64,000 bases of DNA from Fontisubflavum oceani (lineage in GTDB: Bacteria; Pseudomonadota; Alphaproteobacteria; Rhodobacterales; Rhodobacteraceae), in contig NZ_CP129111.1 in NCBI RefSeq assembly GCF_030407165.1, positions 1,240,001 through 1,304,000 on the forward strand, in the 5' to 3' direction. Position numbers and translations under genes: made by a program. The notes under the pieces were generated by a model. It saw nothing but the letters and a program-made list of their open reading frames with translations, was not told where the DNA came from and searched no databases. This document shows positions 18,940 through 28,893 of this stretch, piece after piece. The stretch's first letter is position 1. Each line of letters opens with the position of its first letter.

Positions 18940-20593
18940 GTGCAACAGCTCAGTCTCTATTGGATGGCGCTGGAAACCCGCCGGAAGGCGCTTCTTCTCG
19001 GTGGTGTGGCGGCTCTGATTGTCACCCTTATCATCCTGTCGCGTTTGGCCACCGCGCCCAGCTACGTCTTGTTGTATTCGGGTCTAGAGCCGACGGCTGC
19101 GGGTGAGGTGATCGCCGCTTTGGAGGCGCGCGGTGTGCCCCATTCGGTGCGGGGTGACGCGATTTTCGTTGATCAGGCGCACCGCGATGAATTGCGCATG
19201 AGCTTGGCAGGTGAAGGTCTCCCGGCAAATGGAGCCGCCGGTTACGAACTGCTCGATTCGCTTTCTGGCTTCGGGACGACCTCGCAAATGTTTGATGCCG
19301 CCTATTGGCGGGCGAAGGAAGGTGAACTGGCCCGGACCATACTTGCCAGCCCTCGAATTCGCGCCGCCCGCGTGCATCTGGCCAATCCTGGCAATGATCC
19401 GTTTCAAGACCGTGTGGACGTGACCGCTTCTGTGGCCATACGCCCAGCCGCCGTTGGGATCGGCTCCGGTCATGCGGAAGCCTTGCGCTATCTTGTTGCG
19501 TCTTCTGTTCCCGGCTTGTTACCCGAGAACGTTACCGTGATTGATGCCGATAGCGGACAGCTCCTTGGTGGCGATCGCCTGGACATGCCCGGTGCCGATT
19601 CTGCGGGACGCGCTGAGGATTTGCGTCGAAATATTGGGCGCTTGCTGACGGCGCGGGTTGGTCAAGGCAATGCTGTCGTTGAGGTCAGTGTCGATCTGAA
19701 CACCGCGCATGAGACTTTGGTTGAACGGCGGATTGATCCCGAAAGTCGCATCATCATCGCTACGGATACCGAGGAGCGATCAAATACGGCGCAAGATCGC
19801 GCGTCTGGAGCTGTGACAGTCGCCTCTAATCTGCCGGATGGAGATGCTGCTGAAGGTGAAGGAGACACGTCATCAAGTCAGAACAGCGAGAGTCGCGAGC
19901 GAGTCACTTTTGACGTCTCAGAGACGCAGCGCGAGGTTGAAACCGGCCCGGGCGGCATACGCCGGATCAGCGTTGCCGTGTTGGTCAATGGTGCCTCGGA
20001 TCAATGAGGACGGCCGTGAAGTCATTGAGCCGCGCGATGAACAAGAAATTGCGGCGCTTGAGCAATTGGTCCGATCGGCCATTGGGTTCGACGCAGAGCG
20101 CGGTGACCAGGTGACAATTCAATCTATGGTGTTTGAGGAGGAAGCAGCCTCCGGGGTCGGAGAGGTCAGCGGCTCCAGCCTTTGGAGCGGATTGGATCTC
20201 TCGCGCCTTTTATATCTGGGTCTCTTGGCTGCGGTCGCTTTGGCGATTGCCTTTGGTGTGGTGCGCCCGATCTTACGCGGACAGTCCGTTGCTGCGCTGG
20301 CCCGGTCGGAAACTAACAACGCTCTGCCCGATGTCGCGCCCGCTTATGCTCTCGCAGCATCGGCCGACGACGCAGCCCCATCTGCGCGATCCGAGCAAGC
20401 GCCTCCACAGTCGGCGACGTTGCGGTCGCAAGATGGCGAGCTTCTCCCCGACAGAATCGACCCGGCGCTGCCCGCTCCGACCGAGCCCCTGGTCGATCCG
20501 GTAGATCGCCTGAGGAAACTCATTGATGAGCGCCAAGACGAGACCGTCGAGATTTTGCGCGGTTGGATGGAAGAAGATGAGGAGCCAGCCTAA
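18940..20593 (+). CDS. fliF: Flagellar MS-ring protein FliF, frameshifted
   Basis: About 550 aa when joined. FliF builds the MS ring in the inner membrane. The first membrane segment is at about 19-37 (LLLGGVAALIVTLIILSRL), followed by the ring-building motif YVLLYSGLEPTAAGEV and the YscJ-like block ARVHLANPGNDPFQD. The frame is broken at 19996-20002 (TCGGATC); deleting one G gives a continuous VLVNGASINEDG. The second part carries the C-terminal membrane segment LLYLGLLAAVALAIAFGVVR and the tail that would bind FliG. The GTG start has GAGGTGA upstream. Its TAA overlaps the next ATG by one base. Confidence 0.93.
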
Positions 20594-21195
20594 TGGAACG
20601 CGCGCTACAGCTCGAGGAATTCGGAACGCCCTCCTCGAAGGGTTTGGCCGAGGTGAAGGCGGAGCAGCCGGATGCAGATTTGGAGACGTTGAAGCTTGAC
20701 GCGTTCAAAGCAGGATATCGTAACGGGTGGGATGATTGCATCGCCGCCGAAAAACAGAACAGATCCCGGATCGGTGAAGACTTGAGCCAGACGCTCAAGA
20801 ATCTGACCCTCACGTATGACGACGCAAGAGCTCAAGTCCTGACCGCGTTTCAACCCCTTTTCGACGGGATAGTTGAGCAAATGTTGCCAGCTATTGTCGC
20901 CGAAGCATTGGTGCCAACAGTCCGTGCGGAACTGGACGAAATTCTTGGTGATTTGCCTGATGGATCTTGCGAGTTGATTGCCGCCCCTTCGATCTGCCCC
21001 ACATTGGAGACGTTTGTCGCCAATAGCATCTCAGTTGATCTGACCGTCCTGCCCGACGCCTCCTATTCCGAGGGCCATGTGACGCTTCGATTCGGCACCG
21101 AACTGCGAGAGATCAACTTGGATGCTGCCAGCGCTCGTATTGCTGAGGCGATCCGCGACTTCTCCGACACAGCCACCGATCAGACTGATATCTAA
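20593..21195 (+). CDS. FliH-like export regulator
   Basis: 200 aa, no signal or membrane segment. It contains a helical stretch (KLDAFKAGYRNGWDDCIAAE), a probable coiled coil and a C-terminal alpha/beta domain (SISVDLTVLPDASYSEGHVT) resembling the FliH/VirB-HrpE layout. FliH regulates ATPase FliI. It is positioned between fliF and fliN, where fliH often lies, with a 1-nt overlap with fliF (TAATG). Identification depends mostly on context and size. Confidence 0.7.
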   Translation: MERALQLEEFGTPSSKGLAEVKAEQPDADLETLKLDAFKAGYRNGWDDCIAAEKQNRSRIGEDLSQTLKNLTLTYDDARAQVLTAFQPLFDGIVEQMLPAIVAEALVPTVRAELDEILGDLPDGSCELIAAPSICPTLETFVANSISVDLTVLPDASYSEGHVTLRFGTELREINLDAASARIAEAIRDFSDTATDQTDI

Positions 21196-21210
21196 GATAA
21201 GGATAGCCCA

Positions 21211-21489
21211 ATGACCGAAACGAGTGCCGAAATTCGCAATGGGGCGCTCCGCAATGTCCCTGTTGATCTCCGCGTCTGCGTTGGTCGAGCGCGTCCGACG
21301 ATCTCGGAGCTTTTGAACATGGAACGTGACGCGATCTTACCATTGGATAGTCGCATCGAGGATGAGGTGGAGGTCATCGTCGGTGATCGATTGGTGGCAA
21401 CCGGCGAGTTGGTCGAACTCGAAGGCGATCAGGCGGGGCAACTCGCGGTTCGTGTCACCAAGGTCGTGGACCCAGGCAATGCCGATTAA
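21211..21489 (+). CDS. fliN: Flagellar motor switch protein FliN
   Basis: 92 aa, essentially a single SpoA (SPOA/CheC-like) domain. FliN is part of the C ring and of the docking site for FliH-FliI. The motif VPVDLRVCVGRARPTISELL and the hydrophobic IEDEVEVIVGDRLVATGELV are diagnostic. AAGGA lies upstream of ATG 21211. The end overlaps the fliP start by 11 nt. fliM and fliG are not present in this window. Confidence 0.95.
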   Translation: MTETSAEIRNGALRNVPVDLRVCVGRARPTISELLNMERDAILPLDSRIEDEVEVIVGDRLVATGELVELEGDQAGQLAVRVTKVVDPGNAD

Positions 21490-22207
21490 ACACCTCGTTG
21501 CTGGCCTTGTCGTTGCGGGGTCTATCGCCGCCTTCGCGGGCGCCGCCAGCGCTCAAGAAATCTCCCTCGATTTCGGAGACGGTGACTCTTTGACTGCCCG
21601 TGCTGTTCAGATTATCGCGCTGATTACAGTGCTCAGCTTGGCCCCTGGGCTTGCGATCATGATAACATGCTTCCCTTTTGTCGTCACTGTCCTGTCGATC
21701 TTGCGGCAAGCAATCGGCCTCCAGCAATCACCGCCCAATATGCTGATCGTCAGCCTCGCGCTCTTCCTGACCTACTTTGTGATGGCGCCGGTTTTTCAAG
21801 AAGCCTACACAGAAGGTATTGCCCCACTGATCGATGGGATGATTGCCCCAGAGCAGGCCGTCCCGTTGGCCTATGCGCCGTTTCGCGTGTTTATGGAGGC
21901 CCGTGTCGACCCAGATACCTTGCAAGGGATGATGGCGCTCCGAGAATTGCCGGTCGATACGACCCCCGACCCATCCATCCTGATCCCATCCTTCATGCTC
22001 AGCGAGGTCGAGCGCGCCTTTCAGATCGGGTTTCTGATCTTTCTTCCATTTCTCATCATAGATTTGGTCGTGGCCGCCATCTTGATGTCGATGGGGATGA
22101 TGATGGTGCCGCCAGCGATTGTCTCGTTGCCCTTCAAATTGGCGTTCTTCGTCGTCGCTGATGGTTGGGTCCTCATCACGGGCGCGCTCGTGCGAAGCTA
22201 TTTCTAA
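21479..22207 (+). CDS. fliP: Flagellar export gate protein FliP
   Basis: 242 aa with a cleavable signal-like start (HLVAGLVVAGSIAAFAGAA) followed by four membrane segments, as in FliP. The signatures are MITCFPFVVTVLSILRQAIG and LMSMGMMMVPPAIVSLPFKL. FliP is the main subunit of the export gate. The ATG at 21479 overlaps fliN by 11 nt in another frame; a longer reading from 21326 would lie inside fliN and is rejected. Confidence 0.95.
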   Translation: MPIKHLVAGLVVAGSIAAFAGAASAQEISLDFGDGDSLTARAVQIIALITVLSLAPGLAIMITCFPFVVTVLSILRQAIGLQQSPPNMLIVSLALFLTYFVMAPVFQEAYTEGIAPLIDGMIAPEQAVPLAYAPFRVFMEARVDPDTLQGMMALRELPVDTTPDPSILIPSFMLSEVERAFQIGFLIFLPFLIIDLVVAAILMSMGMMMVPPAIVSLPFKLAFFVVADGWVLITGALVRSYF

Positions 22208-22221
22208 CCAAGGAGGCTTTG

Positions 22222-22755
22222 ATGCCGAAACGCCCTGATCCAAGTCTTGCGACGCGGTCGAGCATGGTAAAGGCCGAGAAGGCCCGCGCGCTGCTGTCAC
22301 TGCTCGGACGTGATCGGTTTGAAGCACTGAGGCAAAGCGGCTTCGGTGCGCCTGAAATGGGTACCGAAGACATCGAGAGCGCTGAGACAGCGGATGACAC
22401 TTTGGCTTGGCAAAGGAATCGGTTGATTCAGAGGCTTCGTGAACGTGGGTTGCTGGGTGGCGAACCAAGCCTGGCCGAGCCGTTGTCCACTACTGCCACG
22501 AAGATTGATCCATTAGCTACTCTGGAAACAAAAAATATCACAAAGGCGGTTAATGAGATTCGGTCACCTATGGGGGCTGAAAGCCTGGTCGCGCGGCTCG
22601 CGGCCAATCTAGACCGTTCTACCATTGCGAGCGAACATCCGGCTGTCATTGCGCATTTGCTCAAGTCTCAAAATACGGCTTTGCGTGCACAGATTCTAAG
22701 AGACTTACCGGGACCACGTGCGCGGGCTGTGATGCGCTATATTAGGCTGCTTTAG
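22222..22755 (+). CDS. Unknown flagellar-locus protein with FliG/MgtE-like C-terminal segment
   Basis: 177 aa, cytoplasmic by composition. ATG 22222 is supported by a strong AAGGAGG about 6 nt upstream. The C-terminal 60 residues contain SEHPAVIAHLLKSQNTALRA and RDLPGPRARAVMRYIRLL, a pattern that recalls the FliG/MgtE-N helical repeat (EHPQ..A..L..L). It directly follows fliP. I cannot name it; a switch- or MS-ring-associated role is an inference from that segment and position. It is much too short to be FliG itself. Confidence 0.65.
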   Translation: MPKRPDPSLATRSSMVKAEKARALLSLLGRDRFEALRQSGFGAPEMGTEDIESAETADDTLAWQRNRLIQRLRERGLLGGEPSLAEPLSTTATKIDPLATLETKNITKAVNEIRSPMGAESLVARLAANLDRSTIASEHPAVIAHLLKSQNTALRAQILRDLPGPRARAVMRYIRLL

Positions 22756-22865
22756 CTGCCCGCCTCAACGTCCCCAGATGGGTGCCACTAAATGCGATGC
22801 TCAAGCAAACAGCAAGCCTGCGCAGATTAGCACGGCTTAATGTTTCTACGCTTGTTGGTCTTGCG

Positions 22866-23966
22866 TTATCTCACGATGAATTCTGCGTGAAGCGCACCTG
22901 CAGCTTGAATGCTGTTGAGGATGTCGATCATATCGCGGGGCGAAACACCAAGGGCGTTAAGGCCAGCGACTACCTCAGACAGGGATGTGCCTCCGCTGAC
23001 CTCCGCGAGGCCTGTGCCAGGTTCCTCAACAAGGTCGATATTTGTGCGCGGAACAACAACAGTTTCCCCTTCCGCAAAGGGGTTTGGCTGCACCGCGATC
23101 GGACGTTCCTCTATTCGGAGGGTGAGATTACCTTGCGCCACAGCAACGCGCGAAATGCGCACATCTTCGCCCATCACGATCGTGCCGGAGCGTTGGTCGA
23201 CGACAACCCGAGCTCTGGTCTCGGGTTCGACGAAAAGGTTTTCTACGCGGCTTATCATATGGGCTGGTGATTGTGCCCGCGTCGCCGCGACATTGAGTGA
23301 CACCGTGCCCGCATCCAACATCACGGCCACATTGCGCCCGAAATCGGCATTGATCGCTCGTTCGATCCGCGCGGCGGTTGTAAAGTCGGGGGTCCGGAGC
23401 GCCATCCGAATGTCTTGCAGTGCCCCGAATTCGAAGTCGATTTCTCGTTCGACCCGGGCGCCTGCGGGCACCTGACCCGAGGTTGGGACACTGGACGACG
23501 CGACCGGCCTCGCCCTCGATTGACGCCCCACCAGCAATCACGGTCCCTTGCGCGACGGCATAAATCTCACCATCTGCGGCAGTGAGGGGAGTCATAACCA
23601 GCGTCCCACCAAGCAGGCTATCGGCATCGCCGATCGCGGAGACAGTGATATCGATCTGGCTGCCGGCGCGGGAGAACGGCGGCAGGACGGCGGTGACAAA
23701 GACAGCCGCTACATTTTGCGGTCGGAATTGTTCTCCGGTTACATTGACACCCAAGCGTTCGAGAATGTTGGCCATGATCTCTTCGGTAAACGGTGCGTTG
23801 CGAATGCCGTCTCCGGTGCCGTTGAGGCCGACCACCAAGCCATACCCAACCAGATCATTGCCACGCACGCCGTCAAATTCGACTAGGTCACGAATCCGAA
23901 TGGGGAGGCTGCGGCCTGAACCGCCAGGACCAGCACGAGGATCGGGGCGAGAACCGCGCGCATCAT
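22866..23966 (-). CDS. flgI: Flagellar P-ring protein FlgI, twice frameshifted
   Basis: About 365 aa when rejoined. FlgI forms the periplasmic P ring. The start overlaps flgL by 4 nt and encodes a signal peptide (MMRAVLAPILVLVLAVQAAA). A base is missing in the run at 23902-23905, after which IRIRDLVEFDGVRGNDLVGY and GLVVGLNGTGDGIRN follow. A second break near 23500-23525 joins YAVAQGTVIAGGASIEGEA to VPTSGQVPAGARVEREIDF. The C-terminus ALGVSPRDMIDILNSIQAAG is the conserved FlgI end. All three pieces are family-typical, so a single gene is certain. Confidence 0.92.
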
Positions 23967-24973
23967 CTCAGAAACTCCGTTAGATTTAGGCGTGCCGTCC
24001 TTGCAGTCAGAACCAGAAGGCTCTCTAGTTGCATTTGGATTTCTTCCAGTTCGGTTGCGGTGGTGGGGCGATCGACACCGACCATCCGGTTGTGCTCGAT
24101 GGAGAGTGTTGTTTCGGTCGCAGCGCTGCGCACCCGTGCGATTTCAATTCTCTCTTCCGCGGTCCCAATCCGCGCGCGGGTCTCAGAGATTCCAGATTGG
24201 CTTGTCATCATCCTAGTCCCCGCTTCTTCCAGAAGGGTGCGGCGATCCGCATCTCCTCCTGGCCCGATATTGTTGCCAATCAGACCGTTCAAAGCGAAGC
24301 CGATGAGCGCTTCGCGGATCTCAGTGGATGCTGCCGAGATGTCCAGATTGATGACATCTCCTGGCGCTACAGTGAAGCTTGAGGCAGGCCCGGTTCCACC
24401 TTGATAGGCTATGGTTTCAAAACCACCCCCGGGGGCAAGAAACCAATCCTCCACGATCATGATGACGTCTTGGGCGTTGGTTGCAGCGTTGACCAAGGGT
24501 TCCAAGGCCGCAAGCATTTCCTTGCCGGTGATTAGGGCGGATTGATTTGGGGCATCGCCACTAAACAGATTGCGGCCTGAAATGCGGCTGTTCAGTGCAC
24601 TAACGGCGAGGTCGAATTTGGATGCGCCATCTGCGGCGACACTGTCGATCTTGGATTGCGCACCGGTGTTTGCTGCGGTCAGCAAAGTCGGCCCGGTTTC
24701 GGTGAGTTGCTTTTGGATCGTTTCAAGTGCGGATTGCATCGCACCGGTGTGAAGGGCCGCTTCACTCGCAGCGGACTGATAGACGCGGGCGAGTTGCAAT
24801 CCGCTCTCCACTTTTGCGAGATTTGCGAGATTGCCGCCAAGTGCCGCGCCTAGATCGGCCTTCTTGCCGCTACTCAACTCATGAGTGAGGCGCAGCATCT
24901 CGTTTTTGATTTCTGTGGTTCGATGGCGGAGGTGAAACGTCTGGGCCATATCGCCGATGGATGTCAGAGTCAT
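23963..24973 (-). CDS. flgL: Flagellar hook-filament junction protein FlgL
   Basis: 336 aa. FlgL (HAP3) joins hook and filament and shares the flagellin D0/D1 fold. The N-terminal helix LTHELSSGKKADLGAALGGN and the C-terminal helix ATELEEIQMQLESLLVLTAR match the flagellin-like ends. It lies 3 bp after flgK on the same strand and overlaps the flgI start by 4 nt, giving the order flgE-flgK-flgL-flgI. Confidence 0.93.
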   Translation of the reverse strand: MTLTSIGDMAQTFHLRHRTTEIKNEMLRLTHELSSGKKADLGAALGGNLANLAKVESGLQLARVYQSAASEAALHTGAMQSALETIQKQLTETGPTLLTAANTGAQSKIDSVAADGASKFDLAVSALNSRISGRNLFSGDAPNQSALITGKEMLAALEPLVNAATNAQDVIMIVEDWFLAPGGGFETIAYQGGTGPASSFTVAPGDVINLDISAASTEIREALIGFALNGLIGNNIGPGGDADRRTLLEEAGTRMMTSQSGISETRARIGTAEERIEIARVRSAATETTLSIEHNRMVGVDRPTTATELEEIQMQLESLLVLTARTARLNLTEFLR

Positions 24974-24976
24974 GAT

Positions 24977-26434
24977 TTAAATCCTCATCAATTGGTCGAG
25001 CATCTCTTCGACGGTTTGAATTAGTTTGGCATTGGCGGCATAGGCCTGCTCAATCACCAAAAGTTCTTGCATCTCGCGATCGGTATCGACGCCAGTCTGG
25101 AGTTCTGCCTCGCGCAGTGATGTGTATTGGGTCGCTGCAAAGCCTTCATCAAGCTCGGCAGACTGCCGCGCCAAAGCGGCGAGAGAGACCATATCAGCAG
25201 CGAGTGTGCCCATGCTCCGACCGGCGCCGGAAAAGCCGCCGGATTGAGTAGGCGTAACCGCTCTCAATGCATCTAACATATCGTCCAAAAGTGCGGTGTT
25301 CCCCGCGATCCCTTCGGTCGCGGCGGCCACCCCATCGCGCAAGCGCCATTCTGCACCGCCTTGATCAGGATCAACCGAGGCGTTGACTGCCAATCGCCCT
25401 GCCAAACCGACCTCGTTTGCCGCATCCACTAGGCTACCGCCATCGGTGAAGAGCCCTGGATCGCCCGCAGTGATTGTCGGATCGAGCCCAGGTGTATCAA
25501 ACCGCGCGGCCAGATCGCGGGCTACGGCGTCCAATTGCGATTGGACAGTGATCGCTTTGTCATCTCGCAGGGCGAATTGGGCAGCGAGTTTGCCGCCTTG
25601 AAGCGCAGGGAATGGGCCGTCAAAATCCAGCAACCGACCGTTCATGCGAAGGCCGGAAAGCCCTGCATTGGCTAGAGTCAAGTCAGGGGCCATAACGGCG
25701 GCTCGATCAAATTCAAAGACTGCAGGTCGACTATCGAGAAGGGCCAAGCCGTCGGCGCTATAAAGGGCAACCTGGCCGATGTTGTCTCGCAGCTCACGTA
25801 GAGGAATGAGGGGCGCGATCCCATCGATCAATGCCTGTTGCTGGTCCAGTAAAGCGGCATTGCCGCGTCCGCTACCCTGGTTGTTACGGATTTGGACGTT
25901 GATTTCATGGATTTGCGAAAGCGTCTCGTTCAAGAACATGATATCGCTGGCGATACCTTGGTCGGCTTGTGACCGAGCGGTTTGAACCGTGTCCGAAAGC
26001 GTGTTGAGTTTGCTAACTAGGCGCGCGGCGGTGTCGACCACCGCCGTAAGCCGCGTTTGGCTTTCGGGGCGGTTTGCCGCCGAAATCAGACTCCCCTCAA
26101 ACGCCGTAAACAGAGTGGTGAGACTAGATGGAGAATCTGGTGTGCCGATCGCGGTCTCGATGCGCCGCGTGAAATCGGCCAGCACTGTATTTTGGCCGAG
26201 CGATGCGTCAGATTCCCGCCTAGCACCGATCAAAAGGGGGTTCACCTGCCGGTCCACCCCCACAATTCGGACGCCGCTGCCTTGATTTCCTGTCACCTGA
26301 GCCGCGGTCGCTAGCCTCCGAACGCCATATCCCTCTGTGGACGCATTGGCGACGTTGGACGAAACGATTTGGGCCGCACGACTGGTCGCGGTCAAACCCG
26401 ACAGGGCATTTGACAGGGCGTTAGAGATGCTCAT
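24977..26434 (-). CDS. flgK: Flagellar hook-filament junction protein FlgK
   Basis: 485 aa, normal for FlgK (HAP1). The N-terminal rod/hook signature is SNALSGLTATSRAAQIVSSN then VANASTEGYGVRR, and the C-terminus has LLVIEQAYAANAKLIQTVEE. The central region contains the usual coiled-coil D1 helices (for example NTLSDTVQTARSQADQGIAS). It is 24 bp after flgE and probably on the same transcript. Confidence 0.95.
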   Translation of the reverse strand: MSISNALSNALSGLTATSRAAQIVSSNVANASTEGYGVRRLATAAQVTGNQGSGVRIVGVDRQVNPLLIGARRESDASLGQNTVLADFTRRIETAIGTPDSPSSLTTLFTAFEGSLISAANRPESQTRLTAVVDTAARLVSKLNTLSDTVQTARSQADQGIASDIMFLNETLSQIHEINVQIRNNQGSGRGNAALLDQQQALIDGIAPLIPLRELRDNIGQVALYSADGLALLDSRPAVFEFDRAAVMAPDLTLANAGLSGLRMNGRLLDFDGPFPALQGGKLAAQFALRDDKAITVQSQLDAVARDLAARFDTPGLDPTITAGDPGLFTDGGSLVDAANEVGLAGRLAVNASVDPDQGGAEWRLRDGVAAATEGIAGNTALLDDMLDALRAVTPTQSGGFSGAGRSMGTLAADMVSLAALARQSAELDEGFAATQYTSLREAELQTGVDTDREMQELLVIEQAYAANAKLIQTVEEMLDQLMRI

Positions 26435-26458
26435 GATTTGGCCTCCGGATCAAGTTGA

Positions 26459-27769
26459 TCAGCGCTTGATATTGGTCGTCTCTTGCAACATCTCATCCAC
26501 GGTTTGGATGACTTTGGCGTTGGATGAATAGGCCCGCTGAGTTTGGATCAACTGCGTGAGTTCACCGGCAACATCAGTGGCGGACTCTTCTCGGGTAAAT
26601 CCAACAACATCGCCCGTTGGGCCCTCACCTGCATTCCAAAGGAAGAAAGGTCCGCTGGCTGACGAGACCTGATAGGTTTGGTTGCTGAGTGAGACCAGCC
26701 CATTCGGATTGGGAACATCTACGACAGGAACCTGATAGATGACCCGTGTGAAACCGCTGTCGTAGATTGCATTCACATTGCCATTGAGGTCGACTTCGAC
26801 CGTGGTCAAGTTGCCGACCGGCGAGCCATTTTTGACGACTGGAGCGCGTGCAAATGTATCGGATAGCTGTGTCAGACCGTCCGGATCACCAAGGCGGCCG
26901 ATCGAGATTTCTAACGGCCCACCGGCAACGTTTACCGTGATGCTTCCGGTTGCCGGATCGTACGCACCGCCTGCGGCAGCCGCGACCAAGGCCACGGCAT
27001 CCAGATTGCCGCCATTGCCGCGCGCACTGTCAAACGTCAGCGTATATTCGCCAATTGGCGTTGCGCCGGTGGCGGAGTCGCGGATTTCCATTGTCCATTC
27101 ATGGGAGGAGCCGCTGGCGGGTACGGTCGGTGTGAAAGTGATATCGAGACTCTGCGATTTCCCAAGATTGTCGAAATACTCCGCTGACATCGTCAGGACG
27201 TCGCCGGTCGCCCCCGCTTCCGTCGAGGCGGCGGGCAGGTTTGCGCTCAGTTGCATGCGCGTTGTCGGGTCGCCAGAGAACTGATTATTGTTAACTCGAA
27301 TGGGCTCCAAACCATCAAAGGAATCCCGAGGGAAGTTGCCGACCGTGCCGTCGGATGCTGCCGGCCATCCCATCAAGACCAAACCGGTATCGGTCCGCAA
27401 AACGCCGTCCGCGTCCGGGCGGAACGATCCTGTTGTTGCCAACATGACGGGCATATTACCATTCTGGTTGTCCAATGATGTGATGGAAGTAACCGGCAAC
27501 ATGCCGCGACCGCCGACGGCCAAATCGGTCGGGTTGTTAGTGGTAATCAGATTGCCGCGTTGTTCAATCAAGCGGCCCACGGTGACCCGGACACCCCCCG
27601 CCGAATAGCTGCCTTGACCCTGGTTCACCACCATCGAATTGAAATCCGCGACCGCGCGTCTGTAGCCGTACGTGCCGGCATTGGAGATATTATCAGAGAT
27701 TGTGGCCAGGCGTGTGGCATTCACATTCAGGCCAGCGACGCCAGCGTTCAGCGATGAAGAAATTGTCAT
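26459..27769 (-). CDS. flgE: Flagellar hook protein FlgE
   Basis: 436 aa. FlgE is the hook subunit. The N-terminus LNVNATRLATISDNISNAGT carries the rod/hook signature, and the C-terminus LIQTQRAYSSNAKVIQTVDE is the conserved D0 helix; the central FlgE D2-like domain contains YFDNLGKSQSLDITFTPTVP. The AGAAGGG upstream of ATG 27769 serves as ribosome site. It heads the flgE-flgK-flgL-flgI block, with a CtrA-like site about 60 bp upstream. Confidence 0.96.
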   Translation of the reverse strand: MTISSSLNAGVAGLNVNATRLATISDNISNAGTYGYRRAVADFNSMVVNQGQGSYSAGGVRVTVGRLIEQRGNLITTNNPTDLAVGGRGMLPVTSITSLDNQNGNMPVMLATTGSFRPDADGVLRTDTGLVLMGWPAASDGTVGNFPRDSFDGLEPIRVNNNQFSGDPTTRMQLSANLPAASTEAGATGDVLTMSAEYFDNLGKSQSLDITFTPTVPASGSSHEWTMEIRDSATGATPIGEYTLTFDSARGNGGNLDAVALVAAAAGGAYDPATGSITVNVAGGPLEISIGRLGDPDGLTQLSDTFARAPVVKNGSPVGNLTTVEVDLNGNVNAIYDSGFTRVIYQVPVVDVPNPNGLVSLSNQTYQVSSASGPFFLWNAGEGPTGDVVGFTREESATDVAGELTQLIQTQRAYSSNAKVIQTVDEMLQETTNIKR

Positions 27770-27827
27770 TTATAATGCGCCCTTCTGCTGCATTTATTGA
27801 TCTTGAAGCAGTTTTGGCAGGGGCGGT

Positions 27828-27843
27828 TTAAAGACAGGCTAAC
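27828..27843 (-). promoter_or_regulatory. Candidate CtrA-type site upstream of flgE
   Basis: Read on the + strand the sequence is TTAA-N7-CTAAC, one mismatch from the CtrA consensus TTAA-N7-TTAAC. It lies about 59 bp upstream of the flgE start, in the 103-bp gap after motB, where a promoter for the hook operon is expected. Together with the similar site between fliL and fliF this supports CtrA control, but each site alone is weak evidence. Confidence 0.38.
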
Positions 27844-27872
27844 AGATAAAATCTGAGCTAGTTTCTCGACCG

Positions 27873-28702
27873 TCAGATCCGATTGCGCAGCAAGATGATC
27901 TCGATCCGGTCGTTGCGTACCGCCATGGGATCGCGCGCCATCGGCTGCCGATCGGCGTGACCCGTGACCCGATCTATTCTTGTGGTCGATAGCCCAGCTG
28001 ATTCCAGCAAGCCGCGCACCGTTTGCGCTTGCGTGATCGAACTGGTCCAACGACTTTCTCGGGCCACAATGATGGGTTCGGATCGGACATGCCCGTCAAT
28101 TGCGACGTGATTGCTCACCGTATTGAAAAGGCTCACGATCACATCAGACAAATTGATCAACCAATCGGCCGGCGCGGCGGTTTGTTCATCAAAGAGCGGT
28201 GCGCCGGGGCGCGCGTAAATCTCGACGATCAGGCCGACATCCGTCAATCGCGTCTGGACATGGCGCGAGGTCAACTCGGAAACCAAACTGTCGCCGCCTT
28301 GCCCCATCAGCGCGTCCTCGATCTCGGCAAGGGCCGCATCGTCTTCGTCCCGGTGGCTGACGCCAAGCAGGCCCATGCTTTGGCGGCCCTCGGTTGGGCG
28401 CAAATCTGTCGCGCCGGTGCCGTTTTGCGCCTCGGTCCGTTCAGAGAACACACTGTCGCCGCCGAAAGCGCCGTCCCCCCGCCCGAAACGCGGGCGATTG
28501 GGACACTCGGGCTGAAGTAATCCGCAAGACCTCTGCGCTGCTGCTCCGTCGTTGCATTGAGGAGCCACATGAGCAGGAAGAACGCCATCATCGCGGTTAC
28601 GAAATCCGCATAAGCCACTTTCCAAGCGCCGCCGTAGTGACCGTTTTTGACGATCACCCGCTTACGCTTGATGATGGGGCGGATGTTGTTTTGACCGGAC
28701 AT
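27873..28702 (-). CDS. motB: Flagellar motor stator protein MotB, frameshifted
   Basis: About 275 aa when joined. MotB anchors the stator to peptidoglycan. The N-terminal part has the membrane segment and plug region KVAYADFVTAMMAFFLLMWL with the ion-binding Asp of VAYADF. The frame then breaks at the C6 run 28475-28480; adding one base gives RVSGGGDGAFGGDSV. The C-terminal OmpA-like domain includes VAIDGHVRSEPIIVARES and RIDRVTGHADRQPM. ATG 28702 is preferred because of GAGG just upstream; an ATG seven codons earlier (28723) is possible. It lies upstream of flgE, far from motA. Confidence 0.93.
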
Positions 28703-28893
28703 GGCGGCCTCGTTCTTTCGCATTGGCAGACCGATAGCGGAGAAATCTGAAAACCTGCTTAATGAGACCGCCTTTGGATGGGCCTCTTTCGCCGGAGAGG
28801 CCTACTTAGATATGGCGCATTGGTTGCATCCAACTGCGAGGCCGGATTGGATGTGCGAAACGTAAGCTGCGTCGCAGCGAAAGGCCCAACTGA

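Noticed and set aside
28781..28802. Hairpin GGCCTCT-N8-AGAGGCC between motB and the mannose enzyme
   Set aside because: A 7-bp stem without a T run, in a promoter-side gap of both divergent genes; too weak to call a terminator or operator.
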